Assembly (NCBI GenBank): GCA_028386065.3
Contig: JAKUCV010005580.1
Coordinates: forward strand, 16,216-80,215
Length of the DNA stretch: 64,000 nt
Direction of reading: 5' to 3'
DNA from: Turnera subulata
Taxonomy: Eukaryota; Streptophyta; Magnoliopsida; Malpighiales; Passifloraceae
Below, one piece after another: positions 43,507-54,693 of this stretch. Position numbers and translations under genes: made by a program. Numbering within the stretch: position 1 is the stretch's first letter; the number at the start of each line of letters is the position of its first letter. The notes beneath the pieces are model-generated. The model was given only the letters and a program-made list of their open reading frames with translations, was not told the DNA's origin and made no database searches.

Positions 43507-44455
43507 TAGGGGTGTAAGTGAGTCAAGCTACTCGTGAGCTACTCGAGATCGACTCGGTGAGTACTCGAATTCGACTCGACTTTATCGAACTCGAGTCGAG
43601 CTTTAAGGTTAAACGAGCCGAGCTCGAGTTCTACAATACTCTACTTGATAGGCTCGCGAGCCTAATCGAGCTTTAGGAAAATATACAAAATCAGTAGATA
43701 GTATTTTGAGTAAGACTATGATTAAAGCCCAAAACTAGTCACAAAATTCACAGCCTAACTTATTTGGGTTGGTCTTTTAATTTTCTTAAGCCCAATCCTT
43801 TTACAAATAAAAATAATAGTTAGTGCTATTCGGTTAAACCTAATTTGCTCTCAATATTACTCATTTGGTTTCGCTCTTCCGTCGCCGCCGCATCCACCTA
43901 GTACTTCACCACCATACTTGTCGCTGCTAGTCATCTCCACTACCAATCCTCTCATAAGGTTTTGCAATCTTGCCTCTATCCCGATCTTGTCCTTTCGTGA
44001 CTTCATTGACATGGTGCCGCCGTCCGCCATGGACAATCGTAGCATCAACATGCAAAAAAAACATGGTTTCACTCGTTTTGCTTCTCCAACGATTCCTATG
44101 TTGTTTTATCCTCATCCTTCTCCCTTATTCTTAGATTCACGTAGCTGTTAAAATTGTGTTTTTTTTTCTCTTTCTTGTCGTGGGTCTGTGGATTGCTTAA
44201 AGGTGGGTCTGTTCATTGTTTGATGGTCGAGAGAGACGGGCAGTGGTTATCAGGCGACGGCGGCGTAAGGCATAACAAGAAGTGGCTTAGTCGAGCCTTA
44301 TCGAGCCGATCTCGAGCTCCTTGATAATTCGTCGAGCTCGAGCTCGAGCCTGAACATTTATTGCTCGATCGAGCTCGAGTCGAGCTTGAACTTTTCTTAG
44401 CAAGCTCGAGTCGAACCTGTTACTACTCGGCTCGACTCGGCTCGTTTACACCCTA
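43507..44455. mobile_element. Non-autonomous hAT element inside the duplication
   Basis: The 949-bp element starts TAGGGGTGTAAGTGAGTC and ends CGTTTACACCCTA, inverted ends, with a perfect 8-bp TSD TTGGTAAT (43499-43506, 44456-44463). The subterminal regions are packed with ctcgag/gagctcg/actcggctcg motifs in both orientations, typical of hAT subterminal transposase-binding repeats. The second duplication copy has an empty site near 58790. The interior (43850-44150) is less repetitive and could be captured host DNA; no domain recognised. Confidence 0.9.
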
Positions 44456-44936
44456 TTGGTAATGCATATTTGATTTGGTAATATTATAGTATAATTATTT
44501 TCAAGTGAAGCGCTAAAGAAGTGATTAAAGTGTTGTTGAAATTACTGCGGAATCGGTTAATTCTATTGCTTACCGATTCTATTGCTTACCTTTTTATTAC
44601 TAACAAGAGATAAATCAGGACTGAGGTCCTGCATTGATTAAATTGGGAGTAAAATGAAATGAAGACTGATTGAAATAAAAAGACCAATCAATTTCCCTGC
44701 CCTACAAGAATTTAGGAAAGTTAACTATTGATGTATCACAGTTAACCTATTCTCCACTAGTGTTGAAGTGAAAATCCTGATATGAGACGAGGGAATATCA
44801 GTAGAGGGACTTTGCACAAATTATGCAATCACAGTGCTTAGTTAATCTCCAAAATCAGTGGGATTGGATTAAGATAGCTTGCCAAAAATGAATGGAAGTA
44901 TGGAGACAGGGCATGCAGGGTTCACGTACATATGCC

Positions 44937-44943
44937 TATAAAT
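44937..44943 (+). promoter_or_regulatory. TATA box of peptide gene copy 1
   Basis: TATAAAT in the phrase catatgcctataaattatgggtc, 110 bp upstream of the ATG and conserved in copy 2 at 59194. Confidence 0.65.
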
Positions 44944-45052
44944 TATGGGTCTAGGATTCAGGCTGAAAACACACGCACAGAGCAGTTGAACTGGGGATTA
45001 CTAATTAGTTGAGTGAGATTATATAGAACAGCATTTGATTATTGATAGGAGG

Positions 45053-45777
45053 ATGAGTCTAGAGATGAGAAAGCGAGAAATGAGTAGGGGATTGATAGGG
45101 GTGATGATGATAAGTTTGATGTTTGTGTTGCAGGTAGCAGGGCAAGCAAATCTTGCCATACCCATACAAATTTTACCACCTCCGGATAATGGAGCAATAA
45201 CCCAACCTCAACCCTAACCCCATCCCCAACCCACCTTGCCTCCACCAGATAATGGACTCCTACCCCAGTTGCCCATTCAACCCGAATTGCCTTTGCCTAT
45301 CGGGATCCCCGGCGGCAATCCTTTCAAGTTGGCAGGATGCTTTAAGCAGTGTAGACCTCAATGCAGAATGGGAGTTGGTGTGGGTGGTGGTGCTGCTGGT
45401 CATGGTCGTGGTCGTGCAGGCTTTGGGCGAATGACTTGTTTGCCTGGATGCATGCTCAAATGCATGGTCCGACCTTCTCTCCTCTCACTCCATGACATTG
45501 AATGCACCCAAAACTGTGCATGCAGACTCCAAGTTCCCCAATTTTTTCCAAGGTACGTAGACCACAACTTTAATTGTATTTTTCACCCATTCCTCCCTTC
45601 ATTCCTTCTCATAACACAGGTAACCTTATCCTTAATCCCCCATTTCCTCACAAGTTTCTCATTTTTCCCCTAACAATAACAGCTCTGGAGGAGGAGAGCC
45701 TGGAAAATGACAGGGATGCGGCTTACAAGGCTGAACTCACTCTCCTTTCATGCTACCAAGATTGCAAGGAGAATTAG
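45053..45777 (+). pseudogene. Secreted Pro-rich/Cys-rich peptide gene, copy 1, disabled
   Basis: Exon 1 runs from ATG 45053 to 45552 (donor GTACGT); exon 2 is 45683-45777 with TAG at 45775-45777. A signal peptide (GLIGVMMISLMFVLQVAGQA) leads into a PPPDNG-type proline-rich linker. Then comes a Cys module: CFKQCRPQC, CLPGCMLKC and CTQNC in exon 1 and CYQDC in exon 2, that is CX3C repeats. This resembles small extracellular cysteine-rich (thionin-like) peptides, but I cannot name the family. Two lesions break it: an in-frame TAA at 45215-45217, with the same frame continuing through the Cys module, and a 4-bp TGCA duplication (45517-45524) that shifts the frame after CTQNC. Copy 2 lacks both. 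It could still yield a short secreted Pro-rich fragment. Confidence 0.78.
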
Positions 45778-46249
45778 CTAGCAACCGAAATTAATTATTC
45801 TTTAAGTGATATTGAGATCCATTGTTTCTCCTCAGTTCACAATTTCATCCGCATACCACATCCCAATTTTTATCTAGTTTCTTTGCTCCAATAATTAATC
45901 ATCCCTGCTGTATTTCCCTTAAACCAATAAATATCAGCATGTTTATGCATTCAAATTCTCCTTTCAATTGAGTCAGATGTCGTATGCTATTTCACATGTT
46001 TTTTTTAGAAAAAAAAATAAATTTATGGATGCAATGGGTTGGCTTTTCCAATTGCTCCAACTACTGCTCTTAATCAGAAGGCTGCCATCCTCCTTTCTAT
46101 CCAAAAAAAACCTAAGACACAGTAGTTATATTTTTGGGAAAGCCATAGTGGGCTTGAGGCACAAACTGCTATTATTGTACATTTCAAGATTTCTTTGAAG
46201 GGGTTGTCCCCCAAAAAAACAATTGGACCTCCCTATTAGAGAATTGATT
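45778..46249 (+). other. 3' flank of peptide gene copy 1
   Basis: A plausible polyadenylation signal (accaataaatatcagc, about 45923) lies downstream of exon 2. The rest shows no gene. Confidence 0.4.
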
Positions 46250-47645
46250 TCTTGGTAGAGTTACCTCTATGGCGAATCCGTCAGCAAGAGGCATAGTGAA
46301 ATTAACATCAAGTGGAGAGGAACTAAAACCCTCTCAACTTGATACCCGCAATGGTTAACTAGCCTTATATGTTTCAAACTAAGATGTTTTTCCAGGTGCG
46401 TATTGTTAGAAAATAGAAGGGGCAATTCCCCAGGTGCGTATTGCTTCCAAACTTGATGTGAAGACCAGGTTCTTACACAGTGACTTGAAATAGATACAAA
46501 ACTGCTGGTAAAGAAAATTGGGTGTGTAAACTAGACAAGTCGTTATACGAATTGGAGCAATCTTCTAGACAATGGTACAAACGATTTGACAGTTTATGAT
46601 GGGTCAAAAGTACACAAGAAAGCAAATACGACCATTGTGTATATTTGAGCAGACTTCAAGATGGGTCCTACATCTACCTACTCTTATACGTTGATGATAT
46701 GCTGATAGCAGCAAAGAGCCAAGTTAAAATTGACAAGTTGAAGGCTCAGTTGAGTAAAGAGTTCGAGATGAAGGATTTGGGAGAAGCCAAAAAAGATTCT
46801 CGGTATGGAGATAAGTAGAGATAGAGAGAGAGGCAAGCTTTGGCTGACACAGAAGCAGTATTTGAGGAATGAATGAAGACTCAAAACCTGTAGGTACACC
46901 CCTTGCTCCTCATTTGAAACTTAGTAGCCAGTTATCTCCACAGACTGATAGGGAACGAGAATATATGGCAAAAGTCCCATATGCTAATGCATTCGGAAGC
47001 TTGATATATGCAATGGTGTGTACGAGATCTGATATTTCACAAGCTGTTAGTGTTGTGAGCAGATACATGCATGATTTTGGCAGAGGTCATTGGCAAGCTG
47101 TGAAATGGATCTTTCGGTATATCAAAGATACCGTAGATTTTGGTTTAGTATTTGAGCGGGATGAATCACATGGTCAAGGCATAATTGGATATTGTGATTC
47201 TGATTATGCAACAGATTTGGATAAACGACAATCGACAACGGGCTATTTGTTCACTTTAGCAAATACTCCAGTTAGTTGGATGTCTACTTTACAGTCAACA
47301 GTGGCTTTGTCTACAATATAGGCAGAGCATATGGCTATTACAGAAACTATAAATAAGGCAATTTGGCTTCATGGGTTGCTAAAAGACTTGGGAGTTGGTC
47401 AGAAACAACTTGTGGTATATTCTGACAGTCAGAGTGCTATTCATTTAGCAAAGAATCAAGTCTTTCATGCATAGACGAAGCATATCGATGTTCGTTATCA
47501 ATTTGTGCGGGAAATTCTTGAAGAAGAGGAGATACTTCTCCAAAAATTTTTGACTACAGAGAATCCTGCAGATATGTTGACCAAGGTGGTGACAAGGGCT
47601 AAGTTTGAAGATTGTCTAGACTTGGTCAATATCCTACGCTTTTGA
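46250..47645 (+). pseudogene. Ty1/copia RT-RNase H remnant
   Basis: Plus-strand fragments give the RT end (LDKSLYELEQSSRQWYKRF, LLYVDDMLIAAKS with the YVDD motif intact, FEMKDLGEAK). RNase H-like blocks follow (VGTPLAPHLKLS, PYANAFGSLIYAMVCTRSDI, GYCDSDYATDLDKRQSTTG, YSDSQSAIHLAKNQVFHA, ENPADMLTK). Stops occur at 47319-47321 and after VFHA, with several frameshifts before 46890. Gag, protease and integrase are absent, so this is a 5'-truncated copy of a Tork/Tnt-like copia. Confidence 0.85.
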
Positions 47646-47649
47646 GGTG

Positions 47650-48110
47650 GCGCCAGATGGCGCAAGTTGGAGGCACTGCGAAGACTATTCTTTATTTGAT
47701 TGAGATGATTTGTACTTGGTAGGATTACAAATAGCACCAAGGTGGAGATTTGTTCTATTGTGGTGTTTATTTGTAATCCCACTTCTGTTAGAAGTTGTTT
47801 TAGAGGAGATGTGGAGCCCTATATAAGTAACACTCCCCCTTCTTTTTTATGCATCCCAAAATTTGTATTACATTCTCTTCTCTAATTATAAAGAGCAGAC
47901 CGCAACAATGGTACTCCAGAGATGTAGGCAATTATTGGCCGAACTCCGTTATCAATTTTCAGGTGTGTTTGTTCCTTGTCTCTTTTATTATTCCACCTAT
48001 TATTTTTCCGTTGTGCGTTGGTGATATAATATTTATTGTTCAATAATTATTTGTCGAGTATAGATTGTGAATTATCTATTTAATTCACTAGTTGTTTGCT
48101 CCGCTGCCAC
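47650..48110 (+). mobile_element. Probable 3' LTR of the copia remnant
   Basis: Follows the end of the RNase H frame. It contains a TATA box (ccctatataagtaacac, about 47818), a leader atggtactccagagatgtaggcaattattggccgaac typical of copia LTRs, and a T-rich end. Exact boundaries not determined. Confidence 0.5.
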
Positions 48111-48112
48111 TT

Positions 48113-48586
48113 GTTAGCACCCGGAGTAGCCGCAAATCGGGGAGAAACAAACGAGGCCCAAGTGAGATTCACACTCGTTGGTGATGTTTTGGCTTGGGAT
48201 GGATTGGACTTGCAACATGGCTTGGCTCCGTGGTTGCAGCCCCACGTGGAGCAGGCTCGAGACTCCAAATTTGGCGCAGTAGACTTGGTGTTGTGGAGCC
48301 AGCTGTTGGATGTCGCAGAAGAGGCTTCCGTTCTAGGGGGAGTAGGCCCAAGCCCGATGTGTAAGAAACTCACACTTGATGGGGAGATTGTTGGGTATCG
48401 AAGTGGTGAGTAAGTATCCCACATCAGTTGAAAAGAGACCAAGTGAGTGAAATATAAGTTCAGAGGACCCATGTACCCAATGCCTTAAGGTTTTGGGTTA
48501 CAATATGGTATCCAAGGCCACGAGTGTGGATCTCACTTGGGCCTTGTTTGTTTTTCCCCGATTTGCGGGCTACTCCCGGTGCTAAC
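48113..48586. repeat. Foldback sequence with 56-bp inverted arms enclosing a TRIM-like LTR
   Basis: Arms 48113-48168 and 48530-48586 are inverted copies (GTTAGCACCCGGAGTAGCC... / ...GGGCTACTCCCGGTGCTAAC). Between them at 48389-48502 lies a short sequence starting TGTTGGGTATCGAAGTGG and ending GGGTTACA. It is preceded by a purine-rich GATGGGGAGAT and followed by ATGGTATCCAAGGCC, which resembles an initiator-Met primer site. This is the arrangement of a TRIM LTR. No TSD was found. Confidence 0.6.
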
Positions 48587-48639
48587 AGCCTCCTCCCAGG
48601 AATAGAAAGGTCTTCTACAAAAGTTTTGCCTTTCTAAAA

Positions 48640-49130
48640 ACAAAGAGCCATGGGTTTTGACAAAAGCCAACAATGCATCTGGAACCAACAACAAGGAGAA
48701 GAGGCAAGGGTAGGTCTCAGATAGAACACCATATAGGACTAAGAATCATGCCAAAAACTGACTTTAACAACACTCTTTTTGTCTGAAATAACAACACCCT
48801 TTTGGACTTGGCACTGACTTGCTTGCACTATTTGGCACCAAATAGGAGAGGCTTTTCGCAAGTTAAATGAAGGAGCCATAGAATTCAATTGGGAGTCACA
48901 CTTCTGAAGAATGAGAGATCTCCATTCTTTCCCAGGATGTAGCCAATCCTTCCACAAACATTTAAATTGGAGACTGTGATTCTAGGATAAAATTCCCTTG
49001 ATACTTAAACCTTTAAAAATTTTAGGTTTAGCAATCTTACTCCACGCCACTGGTGGAGTAAGTTATCCACAACGGATACATCAAGATGGACAACGACAAG
49101 GCCACTTTTATGAAAATTTATGTTAAGCCC
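48640..49130 (-). pseudogene. LINE ORF2 remnant, downstream part
   Basis: Minus-strand translation gives INFHKSGLVVVHLDV just inside the junction, then VAWSKIAKPKIF and LWKDWLHPGKEWRSLILQK, the region after the RT. It continues from 49930-50170 across the small copia insertion. Confidence 0.75.
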
Positions 49131-49929
49131 TATTGGAGATAATCATCAGTGATGATTATCGTGTAGAGCCTAGGATAAACAACAAACTGTAATTCAAATG
49201 ATAGACTCGTGCTAGGTATATCTTATCGGTTAGTTTCCTCATCATGTGTGGCTGTCATGCTTATCATGTAAAGCATGCAGGACATGTAGTCCAACTGTAA
49301 CACTACTTGTATTGGCTATATAATATGCATGGGAACACTGTCAGTGGTATCCCATTCACAATATCAAACTCTAGGTTTCTATATGGTAGCGGAGCCTAAC
49401 ACCTTCATTGGCTATTATTGATCCAAAAGATTCGGACACTCCCACGTCCAAACAGTCGAGCTCTTCTCAAGTCTCTGGTGCTGCGACTTCTTCAGCGCCC
49501 TTAGACCCAGCAACCCACCCTTTGTCTCAAACCCACCATCATATTTCGATTAAAGTTACTGAGACAAATTATGTCTTCTGGAGAGCTCAAATGGAGCCCT
49601 TTTTGATTGGACAAGGCGTCATGGGTTACATCGATGGCACCTTCCCATGTCCTACACCGATTATTCAGCCTGTGAATGAAGGAGATCTTCCCTCGATGAA
49701 TCCATTTTACCAACAATGGGTTCAACAAGATAGCCTCATCCTAAGTGCTATTCTGTCTTCAGTAACACTAGAAGTGTTCTCAATCATTGTCAACAAAAAG
49801 ACTTCCAGAGAGGCATGGCTCGCGTTGGAGGCCTCTCTTGCCTCGGCCAATAATGCCCGAATTATGGCCATTCACATGGATTTGGATGTGAAGTGATAGG
49901 TGATGGATCACTAATGATTATCTCCAATA
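49131..49929 (+). mobile_element. Internally deleted Ty1/copia element with 5-bp TSD
   Basis: The ends are inverted copies (TATTGGAGATAATC and GATTATCTCCAATA) and a perfect AGCCC TSD flanks the element (49126-49130, 49930-49934). It has a 5' LTR (49131-49381), a primer-binding site TGGTAGCGGAGCC at 49384-49396 and a gag start. After gag only about 25 bp of the 3' LTR end remain. The terminal dinucleotides are TA, probably mutated from TG/CA. Confidence 0.85.
49408..49896 (+). pseudogene. Copia gag N-terminal fragment
   Basis: A clean 162-codon frame with ITETNYVFWRAQM-like UBN2 sequence (VTETNYVFWRAQMEPFLIG, GYIDGTFPCP, WVQQDSLILSAILSS). It stops at the deletion junction (DLDVK then TGA). 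The zinc knuckle and all pol domains are missing. Related to the gag of the copia element at 50-53 kb, and the phrase gatttggatgtgaagtgatagg recurs at about 50370. Confidence 0.8.
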
Positions 49930-50170
49930 AGCCCTGATAACAACTCAAAGCACCGCAGGACTCTCTTTAAATTCATCAAAGAACCTAAATTAGGAGCAGC
50001 AAAGAAGAGAGTATCATCGACAAACTGTAAAACTGACATTATTTTATTATGAATCGCCACTGGCTTAACTAGTCCCTACGAAATTGACTGGGATATTATT
50101 GAAGTTAGTCCTTCCGCTGCCAACAGAAAAAGAAATAGGGACAATAGATCACCTTATTTTAGTCCTATAG
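49930..50170 (-). pseudogene. LINE ORF2 remnant, middle RT part
   Basis: Minus strand: GDLLSLFLFLLAAEGL, LQFVDDTLFFAAP (VDD where sister elements have ADD), LKRVLRCFELLSGL. It lies between the two copia insertions and joins the parts on either side in the normal RT order. Confidence 0.82.
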
Positions 50171-50490
50171 AAGTGCTACCTAGTAGATAACAGTGATATT
50201 GAAAGGCTTGACAATTTGCACAGTTGCTTGATGTTATTTAATACTTGTCCAGTGAGTGTTACATACATTTAAGGAGTAGAAAAAGAAGAGGAGGCAGAAG
50301 GCAAAAAAGATAAGCCAGTGGGTTCAATAGATAACTGCCTACGTGACACAACGTGTGGTGAGCTAGGTGATGGATTTGGATGTGAAGTGATAGGTGAGGT
50401 AGTGGCATGAGGGGAGAAAGTAGGATGTGGTGGAGTTGTGGACGAAGTGGGAGTAGACTTAGATGATGACGATAAGACAGGTGGTAAAGA

Positions 50491-51433
50491 TTAAAATGGA
50501 GGTGAATGAGGAGAAGAGGGAGAAGGATGCGACTTGGACACTGGCTCTAGAAAGAAAACGGGTAACAACACAGACACCCACGATGACGTTGAAGATGGAG
50601 ACGAAAGTGTTGGTTGTTTTAAAGTGGTAAAAGTAAATACTTGTTCAAAAAATTTTACGTGTCGAGCAATATATATGAGTTTAGTAATATAATCAAGACA
50701 TCTATATCCATTGTGGAGTGGACTGTAGCCCATAAAAACACAAGGTGAGGAATGGTAATCAAATTTATGTCTATTGTAGGGACGTAGATATGGATAGCAA
50801 GGACACCCAAAAACCCTTAGAAAACTATAGTTTGGTACTTGTGAAAATAATACTTCATAGGGTGACTTATCGTGTAAAACGCTAGTGGGTAATCTGTTTA
50901 TTAAAAAGACTGTTGTTTCTAACGGAAAATGCCAGTATTGTGGAGGAATGTTGGCAGCGGCCATTAAGGTCAAGCCAGTCTCGACAATATGCCGATGACG
51001 GTGCTCGACCGAACCCTGCGACTCATGAGTATAGGGGCAATGTATTCTATGTGTTATTCCACAACTTTGAAACCATCGATGTAAAGATCTAAACTCACCA
51101 CCCAATCACTTTGAACACATTTGATTTTGGGAATAAAGTAACATTCAACACGGGCTTGAAACTGTTAGAAAACCCATAAACATCTGATTTCTTTGAAATG
51201 TAATAAATCCATAAATACTTACTGAAATCATCCAAAAATATAACATAAAATCTTGAACCATCAATACTGGAATGTGGTGATGGTCCCCAAACATCGGTAA
51301 AATTCAAATCCAATGGTTTGGTTAAACGACTTGCACACAAAGGTAAATGTCTCCTAGATGGTTTGCCCAAAGGACAAGAAACACAAGGACTAGAAACCGA
51401 ACTCGACACAAAGGGAAGACGAAAAAGTGACAT
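50491..51433 (-). pseudogene. Copia integrase remnant
   Basis: Two overlapping minus-strand frames (51433-51095, 51105-50491) give CPLGKPSRRHLPL, DLNFTDVWGPSP, FLDDFSKYLWIYYISKKSD, GGEFRSLHRWFQSCGITHR, SQGSVEHRHRHIVETGLTLM (catalytic Glu region) and VFGCPCYPYLRPYN. One frameshift near 51100 separates the two catalytic Asp regions. Integrase normally inserts the cDNA. Confidence 0.82.
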
Positions 51434-51756
51434 TATTTTGTGTTGTAGTTGAAGATGTGGGTGCCCAAGTCATCGGTGCCAAGTCGCCTCCTCAACTCGG
51501 TGAACTGAAAGAACCTGACAGCCAGATGCCAAGGGATGAGGATCAAAAGTGTAAAGGCCATAGTTACTCCAACCTGTAAGAAGGATTTGGTTGCTGGCTT
51601 TGTCCATAATAAAAAAAGAATCAGGGTGAAATTCAAAAAATACTCCATTATCTTTAGCAAACTATTGTACAGAAAGAAGGGACTTAGTGATATTAGGGAC
51701 ATGAAGAATGTTATGGACATGCAAAGGGCGATGCGAGGTAGAAAAAGAAGTAGTAC

Positions 51757-52825
51757 CTACACCCGCAATGGACAGTTCATGACCATTGCCAACCTGAACC
51801 GTATCTGGACCAGGATACTATATTGTTGGAGAAGCTGCAGATCCGAAGTCACATGGTGACTAGCACCCATATCAGGAAACCACTGATCGGCAGAATAAGA
51901 AGAATAGGACTGAGAAATCGTGTTGGTTGTGGCTGTAGAGTGGCGTTGATAACAAGTCTGTGCATATGGCCCCATTTATTACAGATTTGACATCTCGGGC
52001 GATTGGATTCCTGAGGATGAAAGTTCTGATTATCATAGTATTGTGGAGAATAGCCACGGCCCCTACGACCACCATGGCCTCCCCAGCCACGACCACCACG
52101 AGGAGAGGGAGAAAAAGGCTGCTTCTAAGCCACATGGACCGAGGGTCCTACAGCAGGCTTCGGGTCTTTTGGTGGATCAGAGGAGGCAGTGGAATCAAGA
52201 GCAAGGGACTTCAAAGGATCGGTATGGAGGAACTCAAAACTCATGAGTGCACCGTGCAATTCAGCAAAAGAAAGAGGTTCTACTCGTGCAGTAATAGTTG
52301 TAGCAAAAGTTTTAAGTTGGGACTGTAATCCCCGAATCAGAATTATCCGAAAATCAGTGGGCTGCATAGCTTGTCCACTAGCAGCAAGCTCATCAGAAAG
52401 CCTTTTTCCCGATTGAGATATTGCAAGACAGGTTCTTCAGGGTGTTAGGAGATCTACTGCAAGGCAGAATGTATGGCCATCCACCGGGCTTGGTTTGAGG
52501 ATGCAATAGAAGTCTCTAAAGCATCCCAGATGTCTTTGGAAGTGCGCTTGCCAACAACCGTGGGAAATACCTCAACAGCGAGAGAAGCTGTAATACAACT
52601 CAGGATGGCTTGATCCTATTGGATCCATCGGCCATAATCCGGATTGACTTGAAGGGCACCTACAGAATCGAGAACAGTGGGAGAAGTATAGGGAAAATTA
52701 CCTGTCACACAACCAAGAACACCCTGACCAGCCAGGTACGGCTCAATCTGAGCAAGCCAAAAAACATAATTGTGGTGAGAAAGTTTGATTGAATTGCTTT
52801 GATGAGAATTGGCCAAGGGTTGCAC
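51757..52825 (-). pseudogene. Copia gag-protease remnant
   Basis: Minus-strand gag pieces (LSHHNYVFWLAQIEPYLAG at 52740-52780, then QAILSCITASL-type helices) lead to a zinc-knuckle relic (CQICNKWGHMH) near 51965. A protease relic with WFPDMGASHHVT follows, where DMG stands for the usual DTG. Multiple frameshifts and stops. Confidence 0.75.
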
Positions 52826-53194
52826 CGAGAATGCAGGTTGAATAACAGACGCAGGTTGGATGGTTTACTTGAGAACCAGAGCCTATGTTAACAGAGCCAG
52901 CAGAAGGAGAACCGATGGTAGACATGTAAGAGCAGAAAGGAAAAGAAAAGTTTTAGGTTTTGTGAGAAAGGCGGTTAAGCAATTAGCTCCGCTACCATGT
53001 AAAAGTGCTACCCAATAGATAACAGTGATATTGAAAAGCTTGACAATTTGCACAGCCGCTTGATGTTATTTAACACTTGTCTAGTGAGTGTTACATACAT
53101 TTCAGGAATATACCTATACTAGAACACTGTTACATATGGAATACAAAGTGATAAGACTACTATACACGATTGTGTTTATCATATACCAACAAGT

Positions 53195-54600
53195 ACTTTG
53201 TGCATTGAAAATTGTTGTGTAGAGAGCCACTAACCAAAACAGCCAAAGAAGAAGACTATAGACCCGAACGGATCCGTATCATCCATTTTTTTTCCAAATC
53301 CCAAACTTTGCTTGACGACAAATAAATATTCCCAAGAAACAGAAACGTAGGACTTGAGAAAATTTATCTTCTTAATGATTGCTTGCCTACTAGACACCTT
53401 TAAAGAATGCACCACCTCAGAAGCTAGCAGTGCCCAGTCCAAAAATATTACGTCCGACAATAAAAGCCGATTGGTTGGGCTAATAAAGGAGTTCATGACT
53501 GGTTTAATTCATTGTACTAAGATCTTTGAGACAATCTTATACAACTCAATAATCAAAGTTACAGGCCTGAAATCATTTAGGCTTCGACACCATCTTTCTT
53601 AGGAATTAAGGTGATATAAGAACAATTTGTTGCCTTAGGATGGTGACCTGTCTCAAAGAAATAGCTAACTAGATCAAATAAATCCTCCTGTAAAAAATGC
53701 TAGCACCCGCCGTGTCCTGAGACTTTAGAACTATCACAATCCCACGCAGCAGCCTTAACCTCTCCTTGTAATACTGGCCTCTCAAAAAAAACCAGTAGCA
53801 GTACTATCAATAGACTTGAACTCCAGCCGCCCCAATTTAGGTCTAATGCAATCACCACTTGAGAAGAAACGTACCAGTACCTGTGCCTTTATCTCTTAGA
53901 TCAGTGATAGAATAACCATTAACTACAGTAGATGAGATCCTCATCGTTCTTCCCCTACAACTTGCCAGCACATGAAAAAATTTGATGTTTTTATCACTTA
54001 ATTTACGCCAGTTCACTTGTGATTTTTACCGCCATAGACTCTCTTTTTCTTGCTTTCAAGTGATAATTTTTCCCTACCTTGTGCCAGCTTCTCCGTATAT
54101 CCCAACCACCTGTGCCTTTTTCTTGCTTTCAAATGCCAATAAATCACGATTTTGGCTTATCAATTGTACATCATCCACTTTCTGTCGGAGGGACAAAATT
54201 TCTTTATCCACATGTCAAAAAAACATTACGATTCCAATTTGTAGGAACAAATAGTAGCTGGCTTAGTTTTTTCAAAAGACAACGTTTACTAGGAATTTGC
54301 ACCTCAGTCTCCTTCGTCCAGAACCCTTGGAGCATATCATCGAAGTTAGGCAAAGTCCACTAGTAAGAAAGAAATCTGAAGGGTTTAAACCCCCAGTTAA
54401 TAGAGTTTTGTGAAAACACTAATGGCCAATGATCCAAGTTCCCTTGCTATCCGATTTCAAAGACAAAAAGGAAACAACATAGTCCATTCAGCCTCTGCCG
54501 CAGCACGATCAATTTAACCGGCAGTAAAACTGTGTCAACTAAGGCAATTTAGGCGATCAATCAAACAACATAACATAAAGGTAGTTGTAGTCTTATAGAC
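53195..54600 (-). pseudogene. LINE ORF2 remnant, upstream endonuclease/RT part
   Basis: Minus strand from about 54480: LDHWPLVFSQNSINWGFKPFRFL (end of endonuclease), later CSYITLIPKKDGV near 53620, then SPTNRLLLSDVIFLDWALLASEVV, IIKKINFLKSYVSVSWEYLF, ending SGSLHNNFQCTK at the copia junction. With 49930-50170 and 48640-49130 it forms one LINE broken by two copia insertions. Stops are frequent. Confidence 0.78.
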
Positions 54601-54693
54601 AGACAATGGCAAAATCCTTGAAAATCTGAAACCTATCTAACCCACTTACATGGGGATATTACAAAACTTTAATGGTAGAGAGAGGCTCTGCAC

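Larger units (their letters stand above)
42477..45552 (+). repeat. Segmental duplication, copy 1
   Basis: From CCTGTTATTTCATTCC onward this region aligns in order with 57940-59875: the upstream AT-rich block, the promoter with TATA box and exon 1 of the cysteine-rich peptide gene. Differences include a 949-bp hAT element, an internal partial repeat (42949-43019 and 43176-43246) and about 80 extra bases near 44545-44620. The flanks beyond both ends are unrelated. Confidence 0.88.
50171..53190 (-). mobile_element. Ty1/copia element lacking RT, inserted in the LINE
   Basis: The right end is a 5' LTR in element orientation (about 52995-53190, starting TGTTGGTATATGATAAAC on the minus strand). A TGGTAGCGGAGC primer site lies near 52990. 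The left end (50171-50279) repeats the LTR end (gtgctacc.a.tagataacagtgatattgaaa). Gag, protease and integrase remnants are present but RT and RNase H are deleted near 50280-50490. No clean TSD; the junction bases differ. Confidence 0.82.

Noticed and set aside
48080..48472. Overlapping 130- and 105-codon frames on opposite strands
   Set aside because: They lie in the foldback/TRIM unit and follow its inverted repeats; no family signature.
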